A stretch of 32,827 nucleotides of DNA from Firmicutes bacterium UBA2530 (GTDB lineage: Bacteria; Bacillota; Clostridia; Tissierellales; Sedimentibacteraceae): assembly GCA_002340985.1 (NCBI GenBank), contig DDNC01000014.1, positions 461,601-494,427 of the forward strand, in the 5' to 3' direction. Below the pieces are notes generated by a model. The model was not told where the DNA came from, ran no database searches, and was given only the letters and a program-made list of their open reading frames with translations. Positions 1 through 8,411 of the stretch are shown piece after piece. Numbering within the stretch: the first letter of the stretch is position 1; each line of letters opens with the position of its first letter. The position numbers were made by a program, and so were the translations under genes.

Positions 1-1237
1 GAGTTGTCACTCCCAGCTCCTTCATGAGCACAAGAGCATTGTTGTATGTTCTCGACGACGTTCCAAATCCGGGCATGGTTATTGCCACTATGCCGCTCAT
101 TGGAAGCTTCAGTTTTTTAAATGCTTCCACCGTCACCAGAAGTGCAAGGGTGCTGTCAAGTCCCCCTGAAATTCCTATGATTGCCTTTTTAGCTCCTATT
201 TTACGCAGCCTCTGATACAGTCCGGTGGATTGTATATTTAAAATTTCCTTGCATCTCTTGTTCCTCTCTTCAGAGTCTGACGGAACAAAGGGCCTCGGTT
301 CAATTTTTCTTTCGATATTATCGCTGTCAGAGAAGCCAAGCTCAAAATCAACGTACCTGTAGCTCAACCTTTCCTGAATGCTCATATATGTGTTGCACCT
401 TGATCTGTCATTTGTCAGTTTTTCAATGTCGATATCTGCGTAAATTATATCTGAGCTGTCGGCAAACCTGTTTTCTGATAAAATTTCACCATTTTCCGCA
501 ATTATTGAATGTCCTGAAAATACTAAATCCGTGGTGCTTTCGGTCTGGCCTGCTGATGAATAGGCGTACGCAGTTGTGCACTTTGCGGACTGAACTCGCA
601 CTAAATCTCTTCTATAGTCGATTTTACCGATTGTTTCGTTGCTTGCAGATGGATTTAATATCAAATTTGCTCCATACATAGTGTGATAAGAGCTGGGAGG
701 AATATTCACCCACAGATCTTCACATACATCCACCCCTATGCACAGAGATGATAATGCGTCTCTGAATAACAAATGTTCACCGAAGGGCACTTTATGACCG
801 CAAACAACAATATCATCGCTTATTCTTGAGCCTGCAGGTGAAAACCATCTTTTCTCATAAAATTCATTGTAGTTTGGTATATATGTTTTAGGTACCACTC
901 CCAATATCTTTCCTTTGTTTATGAGCAACAAGCAGTTGAACAGCTGATTATCTGCTCTTACCGGCATTCCTACAGCCGTCAGAATATCCAATTTTTCAGT
1001 CTCGTCAAGCAGCTTCTCAAGAGCATCTTCGGCACCCTTTATCAATGTTTTCTGATTAAACAAATCTCCGCAGGTATACCCTGTTAAACTAAGTTCAGGA
1101 AACAATATTACCTTTGACTTCTTATCTTCAGCTGCCGTTTTTGCCATTGAAGCAATTACCTTAACGTTGAAAAGAGGGTCCGCAACCTTTAATTCAGGCA
1201 CTGCAACAGCAACTCTCACATATTCAAAATTTTTCAT
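1..1237 (-). CDS. nadE: Glutamine-dependent NAD+ synthetase, 3' part outside window
   Basis: Makes NAD+ from nicotinic acid adenine dinucleotide, ATP and glutamine-derived ammonia in the cytoplasm. About 412 codons are present and the C-terminal part runs off the left edge (the family is usually about 640 residues). The N-terminal nitrilase/glutaminase domain shows FPELSLTGYTCGDLF near residue 50, including the catalytic Glu. The synthetase domain begins before the edge with the ATP P-loop GISGGLDSTLALL, encoded around 130-190. The ATG at 1237 has GAGG seven bases upstream. The gene starts 10 bases after the nif3 stop, so it probably ends the trmK-nif3-nadE transcript. The presence of the nitrilase domain separates it from ammonia-only NadE. 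Confidence 0.93.
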   Translation of the reverse strand, partial: MKNFEYVRVAVAVPELKVADPLFNVKVIASMAKTAAEDKKSKVILFPELSLTGYTCGDLFNQKTLIKGAEDALEKLLDETEKLDILTAVGMPVRADNQLFNCLLLINKGKILGVVPKTYIPNYNEFYEKRWFSPAGSRISDDIVVCGHKVPFGEHLLFRDALSSLCIGVDVCEDLWVNIPPSSYHTMYGANLILNPSASNETIGKIDYRRDLVRVQSAKCTTAYAYSSAGQTESTTDLVFSGHSIIAENGEILSENRFADSSDIIYADIDIEKLTNDRSRCNTYMSIQERLSYRYVDFELGFSDSDNIERKIEPRPFVPSDSEERNKRCKEILNIQSTGLYQRLRKIGAKKAIIGISGGLDSTLALLVTVEAFKKLKLPMSGIVAITMPGFGTSSRTYNNALVLMKELGVTT

Positions 1238-1247
1238 TTTTTATCCT

Positions 1248-2027
1248 CTATATTATAATTTCATTAGCAGTATTTCTTTCCAGCACACTGACATTGAACT
1301 CATTATAGCTGCTCAGCACATGTTCAATAGCTCTCATGGAGTGATATTCCGTGTAATAATGTCCTGCATCTATTATGCAAAGGTTGTTCTGAAGAGCAGA
1401 CTGAGCCTGGTGATATTTAATATCTCCTGTTATATATACATCCGCACCTTTTGATATCGCATCATAAATGAATTCACTTCCGCTTCCTCCACAAAAAGCG
1501 ACTCTTGACACATTCCTGCCTTTATCATTACAGTAAAGCTTAATATGTCCCGTGTTGAGTTTTGTCTTAACCTCAGAGGCATATTCTATTATATTGCGAG
1601 GCGATATGTTTCCTATACCGCCGTATCCCGCTCCTTCTGCACCTGCAATGTTGAGTGTTTCATAGACGCCAATATTCAATTTTTCAGCAAGCTGGTGGTT
1701 TACTCCCTTATCAGCCATATCGAAATTTGTGTGCATGCTGTACAAATTTATGTTGTTCAATATCAACTCTCTTATTACTTTACCTTCGTATGTACTGTAG
1801 TCAATGGATTTCAGCGAAGAAAACAAAAATGGATGATGAGTAATTATCAGTTGAACATTGTTTTTAACAGCCTGCTCAACAGCTTCATAATCAATATCTA
1901 AAGTTAACATAATGTTTTTTATGTCATCATTCAACGATCCTATCTGCAAACCGCTGTTATCCCATGATTCCTGAGGTTTCAATCCTATTTCATCTTCTAT
2001 TATTTTAATGATTGAATCAATCTTAAT
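1248..2027 (-). CDS. Nif3/DUF34 dinuclear metal-centre protein, likely AUU start
   Basis: A member of the Nif3-like (YqfO, GTP cyclohydrolase I type 2-like) family: a cytoplasmic protein with a two-metal site whose cellular role is not settled. Visible landmarks are ESWDNSGLQIG near residue 20, ITHHPFLF with the metal-binding histidines near residue 68, and GHYYTEYHSM near the C-terminus. At 259 residues it is the short form, without the inserted domain of B. subtilis YqfO. The first standard start in frame is TTG at 1982, which would remove the conserved first helix (IIKIIEDEIG). The frame is open only to a TGA at 2031-2033, and the best start is ATT at 2027-2025, nine bases after GGAGA. That ATT overlaps the trmK stop, which suggests translational coupling. 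The product call is firm; the start is an inference. Confidence 0.85.
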   Translation of the reverse strand: MKIDSIIKIIEDEIGLKPQESWDNSGLQIGSLNDDIKNIMLTLDIDYEAVEQAVKNNVQLIITHHPFLFSSLKSIDYSTYEGKVIRELILNNINLYSMHTNFDMADKGVNHQLAEKLNIGVYETLNIAGAEGAGYGGIGNISPRNIIEYASEVKTKLNTGHIKLYCNDKGRNVSRVAFCGGSGSEFIYDAISKGADVYITGDIKYHQAQSALQNNLCIIDAGHYYTEYHSMRAIEHVLSSYNEFNVSVLERNTANEIII

Positions 2028-2700
2028 TTTTCATCATCTCCCTTATTTTGTTGTTTTTTTCATTTAACGTTTCTATTTTTTCATTATAGACGCTATCGCT
2101 GTTTTTTTCAATACTGCTGATTATATTTTCGTTAACTTTGAGAATTTTATTCAAATATTCATACATGAGCCTGTCTTTTTTCTTAAGCAGAATGTTGCTT
2201 ATTTCAAAATATATTTCATCAAAGGGTTCATCTTCCCCAGGTACTGCCTTAATTATAAAATAATAATGGTGAAATTCCTTTACAATATTTTCATCGGTTA
2301 TTTTAAAGCCATTTTCATACAAGTATTTGCGAAGCCTGTCAATGGTTGTCATGGGCTGCAAAATCAGCTCTCTTGCGCTAAGCGCGACATTTTTTGAATT
2401 CTCTATTATTTCGGCAATCAGCTCTCCGCCCATTCCCGCAATCACAATTGCATCAGCCTCATTTTCACTTAATACCTCCAGACCGTTTCCAAGTCTGAAA
2501 TCGCAGCGTGAACTCAATCCGGAAGCTGTTAAATGCTCTATTGCCTTTTTCAGTGGACCTTCGTTCAAATCTGCGGCTATTATTCTCTCACATACATTGT
2601 CATTCAAAAGCATTTCCGCAACATAACCGTGGTCGGTTCCTATGTCGGCAACAGCTCTGCAGTCAGAAACCATGCTCTTTATACATTCTAATCTGTTCAT
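2023..2700 (-). CDS. trmK: tRNA (adenine22-N1)-methyltransferase, TrmK family
   Basis: S-adenosylmethionine-dependent enzyme predicted to methylate N1 of A22 in tRNA. The Rossmann-fold SAM site is clear: ADIGTDHGYVA near residue 19, the acidic strand IAADLNEGPLKKA, and AIVIAGMGGELIAE, followed by LILQPMT, a family hallmark. The C-terminal third is a lysine-rich coiled coil, as in B. subtilis YqfN. I start it at ATG 2700 (225 residues) because GGAG lies six bases upstream; the TTG at 2721 and ATG at 2712 in the same frame have worse spacing. It follows rpoD after a terminator and overlaps the start of nif3 by a few bases, the same order as yqfN-yqfO in Bacillus. Confidence 0.9.
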   Translation of the reverse strand: MNRLECIKSMVSDCRAVADIGTDHGYVAEMLLNDNVCERIIAADLNEGPLKKAIEHLTASGLSSRCDFRLGNGLEVLSENEADAIVIAGMGGELIAEIIENSKNVALSARELILQPMTTIDRLRKYLYENGFKITDENIVKEFHHYYFIIKAVPGEDEPFDEIYFEISNILLKKKDRLMYEYLNKILKVNENIISSIEKNSDSVYNEKIETLNEKNNKIREMMKN

Positions 2701-2733
2701 TATATTCTCCATATACTCCAAATCAAATTTTCT

Positions 2734-2758
2734 AAAAAAACAGAGGGTCTCCCCTCTG
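2734..2758 (-). terminator. Intrinsic terminator after rpoD
   Basis: Read on the minus strand, a perfect 7-bp stem CAGAGGG/CCCTCTG with a GAGA tetraloop is followed directly by seven T. It begins five bases after the rpoD stop codon. It should end much of the dnaG-rpoD transcript. No promoter is visible between it and trmK, so trmK-nif3-nadE either depend on readthrough or on a promoter inside rpoD. Confidence 0.9.
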
Positions 2759-2762
2759 AATT

Positions 2763-3929
2763 CTATTCCAAATAGTCCTTTAATTTTTTGCTTCTGCTCG
2801 GATGTCTGAGTTTTCTTAAAGCTTTTGCCTCTATCTGTCTTATTCTTTCTCTTGTTACATCAAATTCTTTTCCGACTTCTTCAAGAGTTCTCGCTCTGCC
2901 GTCATCCAGTCCGAATCTCAGTCTCAGAACCTTCTGCTCTCTGTCCGTCAGTGTGTGAAGTACCGATGAAAGCTGTTCCTTCAGAAGTGTAAACGTAGCA
3001 ACATCTGACGGTGCCTGAACTTCATCGTCCGGAATAAAGTCTCCCAGATGGCTGTCTTCCTCTTCTCCTATTGGAGTTTCCAATGAAACAGGTTCCTGCG
3101 CTATTTTCAGTATCTCTCTTACCTTGTCAGGCTCCATTTCCATTTCCAGAGCTATTTCCTCAGGAGTGGCATCCCTGCCTAATTCCTGCAAAAGCTGTCT
3201 TTTTATTCTTATAAGCTTGTTTATGGTTTCAACCATATGAACCGGTATTCTTATTGTTCTCGCCTGGTCTGCAATAGCTCTTGTGATTGCCTGACGTATC
3301 CACCATGTTGCATATGTGCTGAATTTAAAGCCCTTTGTGTAATCAAATTTTTCAACTGCCTTGATAAGTCCAAGGTTTCCTTCCTGTATCAAATCCAGGA
3401 ACAGCATTCCTCTACCAACATAACGCTTTGCGATGCTTACCACAAGTCTAAGGTTGGCTTCTGCCAGCCTTTTCTTTGCCTCTTCGTCACCGTCCTGCAT
3501 TCTTTTGGCCAGCTCTATTTCTTCGTTTGCCGACAAAAGAGGAACCTTGCCTATTTCCTTCAGATACATTCTCACAGGGTCATCAATGTTGATTCCTTTA
3601 AGTATATCATCATCCGACTGACTTACAAAAAAATCCGCATCATCATCCTTAATCTCCGGATCATCCATATCATCAACCTTTTCAGGAATCATATCATCCT
3701 GAAATCCAAGTATTTCAAGGTCGTTATCCTCCGCCTGCTTATAAAAGTCATCTATAAATTCAGGGTTTATGTCAAGCTTTTCAAAGGATCTCAATACTTC
3801 TTTATATGTTATGAACCCGTTTCTCTTGCCTTTTTCGATTAATTTGTTCTTTATGGAATCAATTTTCTGTAAGACTTCGGCATTTTTTTCTGACTCGTCT
3901 TTTGCATTCACATTTTTATTTTCACCCAT
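2763..3929 (-). CDS. rpoD: Primary RNA polymerase sigma factor RpoD/SigA
   Basis: Housekeeping sigma factor that directs RNA polymerase to -35/-10 promoters. The 388 residues show region 1.1 (residues 20-80), an acidic linker, region 1.2 (DPVRMYLKEIGKVPLL), region 2 with the core-binding and -10 recognition helix (IQEGNLGLIKAVEKFDY and TYATWWIRQAI), region 3, and region 4 with the -35 helix-turn-helix (LEEVGKEFDVTRERIRQIE). The end LRKLRHPSRSKKLKDYL is typical of primary sigma factors. GGAGGAGG lies eight bases before the ATG, inside the end of dnaG; the dnaG stop TAA abuts the start codon. The dnaG-rpoD pair is the Gram-positive macromolecular synthesis operon. Confidence 0.98.
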   Translation of the reverse strand: MGENKNVNAKDESEKNAEVLQKIDSIKNKLIEKGKRNGFITYKEVLRSFEKLDINPEFIDDFYKQAEDNDLEILGFQDDMIPEKVDDMDDPEIKDDDADFFVSQSDDDILKGINIDDPVRMYLKEIGKVPLLSANEEIELAKRMQDGDEEAKKRLAEANLRLVVSIAKRYVGRGMLFLDLIQEGNLGLIKAVEKFDYTKGFKFSTYATWWIRQAITRAIADQARTIRIPVHMVETINKLIRIKRQLLQELGRDATPEEIALEMEMEPDKVREILKIAQEPVSLETPIGEEEDSHLGDFIPDDEVQAPSDVATFTLLKEQLSSVLHTLTDREQKVLRLRFGLDDGRARTLEEVGKEFDVTRERIRQIEAKALRKLRHPSRSKKLKDYLE

Positions 3930-5696
3930 TTAGTTAACCTCCTCCTTAGTTGATTTAATTTTTTTAGCGAGGCTAAAAATTTCATTCATTATATCCTTAT
4001 TTTCTGCTGAATTTTCAGATTGTGTTAGACTGTCTGTCAAAATAGTTTTCTTCTTTTCATAATATTTAATTTTTAATCTTTTAATACAATCTTTGAATAA
4101 AGCCTCTGAATCATCATAATCAACATCGTCATTCTGCAATAAAATTTTAACATCCGCGTTATTTTTTATAATTTTATTCAAGCTTTCCTCATCTATGCTC
4201 ATATCATTGATTCTGCATTCATAAATTTCTTTGAATATATTATAGTACTCCAAGTCCTTAAAGGTATCTTCATTGACTATCTCTTTCAATTGCAATGCAA
4301 AATCATTGTTTACAAGTATGAGTCTGATTAGCTCCTCTTCGTGGGATGTATTAATTTTATGTACCTGCAGCTTTACCTGAGCAGGTTGTGGGGCTTTAAC
4401 AAAATTTACATGCTTCTTAATTTTTTTATTGTACTCACTTATAATAGATTCTTTTGAAACACCAACCTTACCGGATAATTTTTCAAAGATTAATTCTTTT
4501 TCAATTTCACTGGTTACATTTGCTATATTTTCAAAAAATTTATTTATATATTCAACTTTATCGGAATTTTCAAAAATTTCTTTATAATAAAATTCCAAAA
4601 AGCTATAATAATCAAAAGAATTTTCGAGTAATTTGTCGAAATTTGCTCTGCCGAATTTAATTAAATACTCATCAGGGTCTTTTGCATCCTTCATTAAAAC
4701 AACCTTAGCATCAAGGTTATTTTTTTTAAACATATTAATTGCTCTCAAGGCGGCATTGCGTCCTGCATTATCTCCGTCCAAAGCAATATAAAAGCTCTTT
4801 GAGTATTTTTTCATCAGCTTTATCTGATTGTCTGTCAAAGAGGTTCCCAATGCTGCCACTGTATTGGTGTAGCCATAGGTATGCATTTTAATTACATCCA
4901 TATATCCTTCAACCAATATAAAGCTTTTATCTTTGACAGCTTCTCTTGCCAGATTAATACCGTATAAATTATTGCCCTTATTAAAAACCAGACTATCCGG
5001 GGAATTCAGATATTTAGGCAAGGAATCATCCAGTACCCTTCCTCCGAAGCCTATTATCTTTCCTCTCACATCAATTATGGGAAACATCACCCTGTTTCTG
5101 AAGCGGTCATAATATGAGCTAACCTCCGGCTTTTTAATTATCAGCCCTGTTTTTAGAATATCCTCTTCAAGGTAGCCCTTGCCCGTAAGAAATTTTAGCA
5201 AATTATCCCATCCGTCTATAGCATATCCAATTCCAAATCTTTTTATTACATCAATGTCTATTTTCCTTGATTTCAAGTAATTTATCACATTGGGATAGCT
5301 GCGCAGATTTTTGTAGAAATATATAGCGGCATCTCTGTTGATTTTATACAGCCTGTCTGAAAGCTGCTTGCTTTCGTTGTATTTTGATGATGTGTCTTTC
5401 TCTTCCAATACAATTCCGGCCTTTCGAGCGAGATACTCCGCTGCTTCAACAAATGTGTAGTTCTTGTATTTTGATAAAAAGCTTATGCTGTCTCCGCTTT
5501 CTCCGCATCCAAAACAATGGAACATCTGCTTGTCCGGAGAAACAATGAAGGAAGGAGTTTTTTCCTTGTGAAAAGGGCAATTGGTGCTGTAATTGTTTCC
5601 TGCCTTTTTTAAGGGAAGAAATTCCTCTATTACATCCACAATATTATTTTCATCAAGTATACGACTTATAACATCTGAATCTAATCTATAAGGCAT
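3930..5696 (-). CDS. dnaG: DNA primase
   Basis: Synthesises RNA primers at the replication fork together with the replicative helicase. The N-terminal zinc ribbon is complete: C40, H43, C61 and C64 in CPFHKEKTP and HCFGCGESG. The central catalytic core contains the Toprim domain with the conserved glutamate (FILVEGYMDVI), then LGTSLTDNQI and the acidic pair in IALDGDNAGR. The C-terminal 150 residues are poorly conserved, as expected for the helicase-binding domain. The length of 588 matches the family. ATG at 5696 has GGAG six bases upstream. A consensus sigma-A promoter lies directly upstream at 5729-5757, and rpoD follows with no gap. Confidence 0.98.
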   Translation of the reverse strand: MPYRLDSDVISRILDENNIVDVIEEFLPLKKAGNNYSTNCPFHKEKTPSFIVSPDKQMFHCFGCGESGDSISFLSKYKNYTFVEAAEYLARKAGIVLEEKDTSSKYNESKQLSDRLYKINRDAAIYFYKNLRSYPNVINYLKSRKIDIDVIKRFGIGYAIDGWDNLLKFLTGKGYLEEDILKTGLIIKKPEVSSYYDRFRNRVMFPIIDVRGKIIGFGGRVLDDSLPKYLNSPDSLVFNKGNNLYGINLAREAVKDKSFILVEGYMDVIKMHTYGYTNTVAALGTSLTDNQIKLMKKYSKSFYIALDGDNAGRNAALRAINMFKKNNLDAKVVLMKDAKDPDEYLIKFGRANFDKLLENSFDYYSFLEFYYKEIFENSDKVEYINKFFENIANVTSEIEKELIFEKLSGKVGVSKESIISEYNKKIKKHVNFVKAPQPAQVKLQVHKINTSHEEELIRLILVNNDFALQLKEIVNEDTFKDLEYYNIFKEIYECRINDMSIDEESLNKIIKNNADVKILLQNDDVDYDDSEALFKDCIKRLKIKYYEKKKTILTDSLTQSENSAENKDIMNEIFSLAKKIKSTKEEVN

Positions 5697-5728
5697 AATA
5701 TCTCCATTTTTATATACGTTGAAACTAA

Positions 5729-5757
5729 ATTATAATACAGCAAAATAAGCTTGTCAA
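5729..5757 (-). promoter_or_regulatory. Consensus sigma-A promoter of dnaG-rpoD
   Basis: On the minus strand TTGACA (5757-5752) is separated by exactly 17 bases from TATAAT (5734-5729); both hexamers are perfect. The start of dnaG is about 33 bases below the -10. It lies between dgt and dnaG, so the primase and sigma-factor genes can be transcribed independently of the upstream ccpN-ppsR-dgt genes. Confidence 0.9.
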
Positions 5758-5767
5758 CAAATTTTTT

Positions 5768-6781
5768 TTATTGTCTCCAAGGCTTTGGTATGTAAAGCTC
5801 TTCAAAAATTTTCATCGCATATCTGTCTGTCATTCCTGCAATGTAATCTTTTATTATTTCGCTTTTGCTGCTATTACTTTTTTCGTATATTTTAAGGTAA
5901 AACTCAGGAAGTGCATCAAAATGTATTGTGTAATATTCGAATATTTTTCCTATTATGAAAGTTGCTTTTTCTTCTTCACTTTTTGCCACTTTGTTGTAAT
6001 ATACATTTTCAAACAGAAAATCTCTTAGTTCTCTCGTGTATTTATCTGTTTCTGCACTCATTGAAACAATGTCTTTATCCATGCTGTTTCTTATTACATC
6101 TACTATCATGGTATTTATTCTCTGTCCGTGAGTGTATCCCAGATGTTCGAAAAACTTTTTAGGTATCTGGCCTTCTTTAATAATGCCGGCTCTTGAAGCA
6201 TCATCTATGTCGTGGTTTATATAAGCTATTCTGTCAGATATGCTGACTATTTGCCCCTCCAATGTTGCCGGGCTGCAATTGAGAGGATGATTGCGTATTC
6301 CGTCCCTCACTTCAAATGTAAGATTCAGACCCTGATTGCCGTTTCGTATTTCAAGCATTTCAACTACTCTAAGGCTCTGCTCATTGTGGCTGAAGCTTTT
6401 TTCGCACAGTTGGTTCAATATTCTTTCCCCTGTGTGGCCGAAGGGAGTATGTCCCAGGTCATGCCCCATAGCTATGGCCTCAGTCAAATCCTCGTTGAGC
6501 TTCAGACTTCTTGCAATAGTTCTTGATATTTGCGACACTTCCAAGGTATGTGTCAGCCTTGTTCTGTAATGGTCTCCTTCAGGAGATAAAAATACCTGTG
6601 TCTTGTGCTTAAGTCTTCGGAAGGCCTTTGAGTGCAGTATACGGTCTCGGTCTCTTTGATATTCGGTTCTTATTTCACATTTCTGCTCGGGGAGCTCCCT
6701 TCCTTTTGAAAGACTGCTTTTCGCCGCCCTTTCAGAAAGATGGTCGATTTCAAATTGCTCATATCTTTCTCTTATATTCAT
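5768..6781 (-). CDS. dgt: dGTP triphosphohydrolase-like HD-domain protein
   Basis: An HD-superfamily phosphohydrolase of the deoxyguanosinetriphosphatase-like family, thought to cleave dNTPs to nucleosides and triphosphate. The metal-binding pattern is visible: H in RLTHTLEVSQI, then HD in AIAMGHDLGHTPFGHTGE, with D later in ISDRIAYINHDIDDA. An arginine-rich N-terminal segment (RDRILHSKAFRRLKHKTQVF) is typical. I place the start at ATG 6781 (337 residues), which matches the usual beginning MNIRERYE and has GAGAG about eight bases upstream; a longer frame to 6829 would overlap ppsR. It sits between ppsR and dnaG. The exact substrate cannot be read from the sequence. Confidence 0.9.
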   Translation of the reverse strand: MNIRERYEQFEIDHLSERAAKSSLSKGRELPEQKCEIRTEYQRDRDRILHSKAFRRLKHKTQVFLSPEGDHYRTRLTHTLEVSQISRTIARSLKLNEDLTEAIAMGHDLGHTPFGHTGERILNQLCEKSFSHNEQSLRVVEMLEIRNGNQGLNLTFEVRDGIRNHPLNCSPATLEGQIVSISDRIAYINHDIDDASRAGIIKEGQIPKKFFEHLGYTHGQRINTMIVDVIRNSMDKDIVSMSAETDKYTRELRDFLFENVYYNKVAKSEEEKATFIIGKIFEYYTIHFDALPEFYLKIYEKSNSSKSEIIKDYIAGMTDRYAMKIFEELYIPKPWRQ

Positions 6782-6800
6782 CCACATCACTCTCTCAGTA

Positions 6801-7610
6801 TTATTTGTTATTTTCGGCAATATAATCAATTATTATAGATGCCGTTTCTTCAACTGCCTTATCTGTGGTGTCAATAACCTTGCATTTTAAATCCTTCATT
6901 ATTTTCTGAGAATACTCCAGCTCCATAAAAATTCTTTCCATATTTGCGTAGTTGGCTGTATCCTTGAGCCCCATGGCCTTAAGTCTTTCTCTTCTGATTT
7001 TATTCAAATTTTCAATGTTCAGCGTAAGGCCTATAATTTTTTTAGGTGATATCAGCTTTAATTCTTCCGGGGGGCTTACTTCCGGAACAAGAGGAATGTT
7101 GGCAACCTTCACATTTTTATGTGCCAGATACATCGACAGAGGAGTTTTGGATGTTCTTGAAACACCCACAAGCACAACATCTGCCAAGAGAATGCCACGT
7201 GTATCCTTACCGTCATCATATTTTACGGCAAATTCCACGGCTTCAACCTTCTTGAAGTACTTTTCGTCAAGCTTTCTCAATAAGCCCGGTTCCTGCTTCG
7301 GAGAAAGTCCAAGCTGCTTTACAAGAGGCAAAAGCACCGGTGTCATTATATCAACCGCTCCTATATTGTTTTCCATTGCCTTTTCCGCTAAATATTCACT
7401 TAATTCTTGAACAACAAGTGTAAAGACAATAAATGAATTTTCCTTTGAAGCCTTCTCGATTAAAGTGTCGATTGCTTCCCGGTCATTGACGTAGGATATT
7501 CTTTTTATATCAAAATCTGTAATGTCAAATTGCTTCATTACAGCCTTTGCCACCTGTTCCGCAGTTTCACCCAGAGAATCAGAAACTGCATAAATATTAA
7601 TCTTTTCCAT
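6801..7610 (-). CDS. ppsR: Pyruvate, phosphate dikinase regulatory protein (DUF299)
   Basis: Bifunctional serine/threonine kinase and pyrophosphorylase that inactivates and reactivates pyruvate phosphate dikinase or PEP synthase, using ADP and phosphate. The 269 residues cover the whole family, with the P-loop-like GVSRTSKTPLSMYLA at residues 149-163 and the family's start IYAVSDSLGETAEQV. GAGG lies before ATG 7610. The gene follows ccpN by 15 bases, the same pairing as yqzB(ccpN)-yqfL in Bacillus; CcpN is a regulator of gluconeogenesis there, so the pair probably controls the PEP/pyruvate node together. The target dikinase gene is not in the window. Confidence 0.93.
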   Translation of the reverse strand: MEKINIYAVSDSLGETAEQVAKAVMKQFDITDFDIKRISYVNDREAIDTLIEKASKENSFIVFTLVVQELSEYLAEKAMENNIGAVDIMTPVLLPLVKQLGLSPKQEPGLLRKLDEKYFKKVEAVEFAVKYDDGKDTRGILLADVVLVGVSRTSKTPLSMYLAHKNVKVANIPLVPEVSPPEELKLISPKKIIGLTLNIENLNKIRRERLKAMGLKDTANYANMERIFMELEYSQKIMKDLKCKVIDTTDKAVEETASIIIDYIAENNK

Positions 7611-7625
7611 AAATACCTCTTTACT

Positions 7626-8243
7626 TTACTTGGAAATTTCCAATAGTACTTTAGTTATGTTAGTCTTGGATATGCGTCCCAAGGCTTTGATTTTTCCGTC
7701 TCCCATATTTGCTACAATGGGAATGCAATCAATCTCATGCTCGATTATTTTTTCCGCAGCATCAATAATTGAGTCTTCTTCGGAACAATATACAATTTTA
7801 GGCATTCTTGTCATTATGACGCCCACAGGTATGGTCGTTAAATCTTTACCGCCCATGGCAGCCTTAAGTAAATCCTTCCTCGATATTACTCCCTTCAAAG
7901 CTTCATCTTCAACAACAAAAAGCGTTCCTACATTTTCAAGGAATATAGTCACGATTGCATCATAAACACTGGTGTTCTCCGAAACATTTATGGGGATTGA
8001 CTTTATGTCTGAAACCTTGACTGCAGAAAGCTTTTCAACAATATCTCTGTTATTTTTTTTGCCCGAAATAAAGTACCCTACTTTGGGCTTTGCATCTATT
8101 AACCCGCACATTGACAATACAGCAAGGTCAGGTCTTAAGGTTGCCCTTGTAAGTCCGATTTTTTCGGCAATTGCTTCTCCTGTAATAGGCTGGTGCTTTT
8201 CAATAATTTCTATAATAATATTTTGTCTGTCTGAAAGTTTTAT
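7626..8243 (-). CDS. ccpN: CcpN-like HTH-CBS transcriptional regulator, likely AUA start
   Basis: A DNA-binding regulator with an N-terminal helix-turn-helix (ITGEAIAEKIGLTRATLRPD, about residues 20-39) and two CBS domains (about 70-200) that would sense adenine nucleotides. This is the CcpN/YqzB architecture, a repressor of gluconeogenic genes in Bacillus. The first standard start in frame is TTG at 8117, which falls after the HTH and would give only the CBS part. The frame stays open to a TAG at 8259-8261, and the coding similarity begins at MKLSDRQ, whose first codon is ATA at 8243. GGAGC lies seven bases before it; an ATT at 8249 is too close to that ribosome site. The protein would be 205 residues, the usual length. 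A sequencing error at the start codon is the alternative. Confidence 0.85.
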   Translation of the reverse strand: MKLSDRQNIIIEIIEKHQPITGEAIAEKIGLTRATLRPDLAVLSMCGLIDAKPKVGYFISGKKNNRDIVEKLSAVKVSDIKSIPINVSENTSVYDAIVTIFLENVGTLFVVEDEALKGVISRKDLLKAAMGGKDLTTIPVGVIMTRMPKIVYCSEEDSIIDAAEKIIEHEIDCIPIVANMGDGKIKALGRISKTNITKVLLEISK

Positions 8244-8274
8244 GTGAATCGCTCCTCTCTATGCTTGGGGACTC

Positions 8275-8396
8275 GTTTTATTCAACCCCATTTCCCGGAG
8301 AAAACTCCGAAAAATGGGGTAATTGGGAATGTGTTGCGGTTGACCTACCGCTATTTTTTTCTCCATATGGTCGAAAAAATATAGGGTTAGGGCATA
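8275..8396. repeat. Structured repeat, copy A, between glyS and ccpN
   Basis: Read on the plus strand: GTTTTATTCA, a long hairpin (ACCCCATTT with CGGAG/CTCCG apex and ATGGGGT), the linker GGGAATGTGTTGCGGTTGAC followed by CTACCGC, a second hairpin (TATTTTTTTC/GAAAAAATA around TCCATATGGTC), then GGGTTAGGGCAT. The linker itself folds as GCGGT/ACCGC. The same linkers recur in copy B at 9873-9985. No reading frame covers it. It lies between the glyS stop and the ccpN ribosome site, so it is transcribed if glyS and ccpN share a message. Confidence 0.8.
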
Positions 8397-8411
8397 TCAC
8401 AGTCGCATTCA

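Noticed and set aside
3237..3842. A 201-codon plus-strand frame antisense to rpoD
   Set aside because: It has no ribosome site or recognisable domain; rpoD is certain on the other strand.
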